Below are positions 6,563 to 6,769 of a DNA stretch of 6,769 bases, piece after piece. This stretch comes from Desulfobulbaceae bacterium (GTDB taxonomy: Bacteria > Desulfobacterota > Desulfobulbia > Desulfobulbales > Desulfobulbaceae). The translations under genes were made by a program, and so were the position numbers. The DNA lies in NCBI GenBank assembly GCA_026986885.1, contig JALSNT010000629.1, forward strand, positions 1-6,769, written 5' to 3'. The notes beneath the pieces were generated by a model that was not told the DNA's origin, searched no databases, and was given only the letters and a program-made list of their open reading frames with translations. The first letter of the stretch is position 1, and each line of letters opens with the position of its first letter.

Positions 6563-6769
6563 ATGGAACTGACACCACGGGAAAAAGACAAGCTGCTGCT
6601 CTTCACCGCCGGTCTGCTTGCCGAGCGGCGCAGGGAACGGGGCCTGAAACTCAACTACCCGGAAGCGGTCGCCTATATCAGCGCCGCCATTTTAGAGGGC
6701 GCCCGCGACGGCAGATCGGTTGCCGAGCTCATGGAATTCGGCCGCACCCTGCTTGGCAGTGATGATGTC
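6563..6769 (+). CDS. ureA: Urease gamma subunit UreA (5' part, cut by window edge)
   Basis: UreA is the smallest structural subunit of the bacterial three-subunit urease, which hydrolyses urea to ammonia and carbamate. The window holds the first 69 codons and no stop; the family is about 100 residues, so roughly two thirds is present. The sequence matches the UreA N-terminus: [20 protein letters not shown] (1-20), [20 protein letters not shown] (21-40), then [20 protein letters not shown] (41-60) and RTLL. In this family the LNYPEA and EGARDG segments are strongly conserved. UreA has no catalytic metal ligands, which lie in UreC. A free-standing ureA predicts ureB and ureC next, followed by accessory genes; that part is not visible. 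It follows ureD by 26 bp in the same operon. Confidence 0.95.
   Translation, partial: MELTPREKDKLLLFTAGLLAERRRERGLKLNYPEAVAYISAAILEGARDGRSVAELMEFGRTLLGSDDV

Noticed and set aside
6442..6762. 106-residue + strand open frame across the ureD end and ureA start, including ATG 6549
   Set aside because: It is in a different frame from both genes, and its translation is Arg/Gly/Pro-rich with no family match, while ureA in its own frame is a clear match.
1..6769. Mobile elements, CRISPR arrays, tRNA or rRNA genes, phage or defence genes
   Set aside because: I saw no transposase, terminal inverted repeats, spaced direct repeats or RNA gene. The window is almost fully explained by urtABCDE-ureDA.

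Overview
The window holds a urea uptake and urease locus, all on the + strand. It contains the complete five-gene urea ABC transporter operon urtABCDE (a HAAT-type transporter of the Liv branched-chain amino acid family), followed directly by the urease accessory gene ureD and the first 69 codons of ureA, the urease gamma subunit, which runs off the right edge. Sec signal peptides, a periplasmic binding protein and a UrtB with a large periplasmic domain point to a Gram-negative bacterium. The moderately high GC, Pro/Gly-rich coding style and proteobacterial type of UrtB suggest a proteobacterium or Desulfobacterota (Desulfobulbales-like) host. That placement is a low-confidence impression.

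Layout: a 35-bp leader with a good Shine-Dalgarno (SD) site; urtA (36-1319, binding protein); an 86-bp gap with a perfect 9-bp inverted repeat followed by TTTT and then a perfect TATAAT hexamer; urtB (1406-3037, permease with a ~245-residue N-terminal extension); urtC (3040-4125, second permease); urtD (4125-4955) and urtE (start taken at 4960, end 5655), the two ATPases; ureD (5655-6536); a 26-bp gap; ureA (6563 to beyond 6769). From urtB onward the genes are separated by -1 to +26 bp, so they almost certainly form one transcript. The only place where expression could be split is the urtA-urtB gap.

How they work together: UrtA captures urea in the periplasm. UrtB and UrtC form the membrane channel. 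UrtD and UrtE hydrolyse ATP to drive import. Cytoplasmic urease (UreA plus the expected UreB and UreC downstream) splits urea to ammonia and CO2, and UreD helps load nickel into the apo-urease. Uptake and breakdown are physically and probably translationally linked (urtE stop and ureD start overlap in TGATG), which fits a nitrogen-scavenging role.

The locus is recognisable and I see no new system in it. The points most worth a second look are the tandem 52-residue repeats in the UrtB extension, the urtA-urtB hairpin plus TATAAT with no SD before urtB, and an apparent Asn-rich insertion in UreD.
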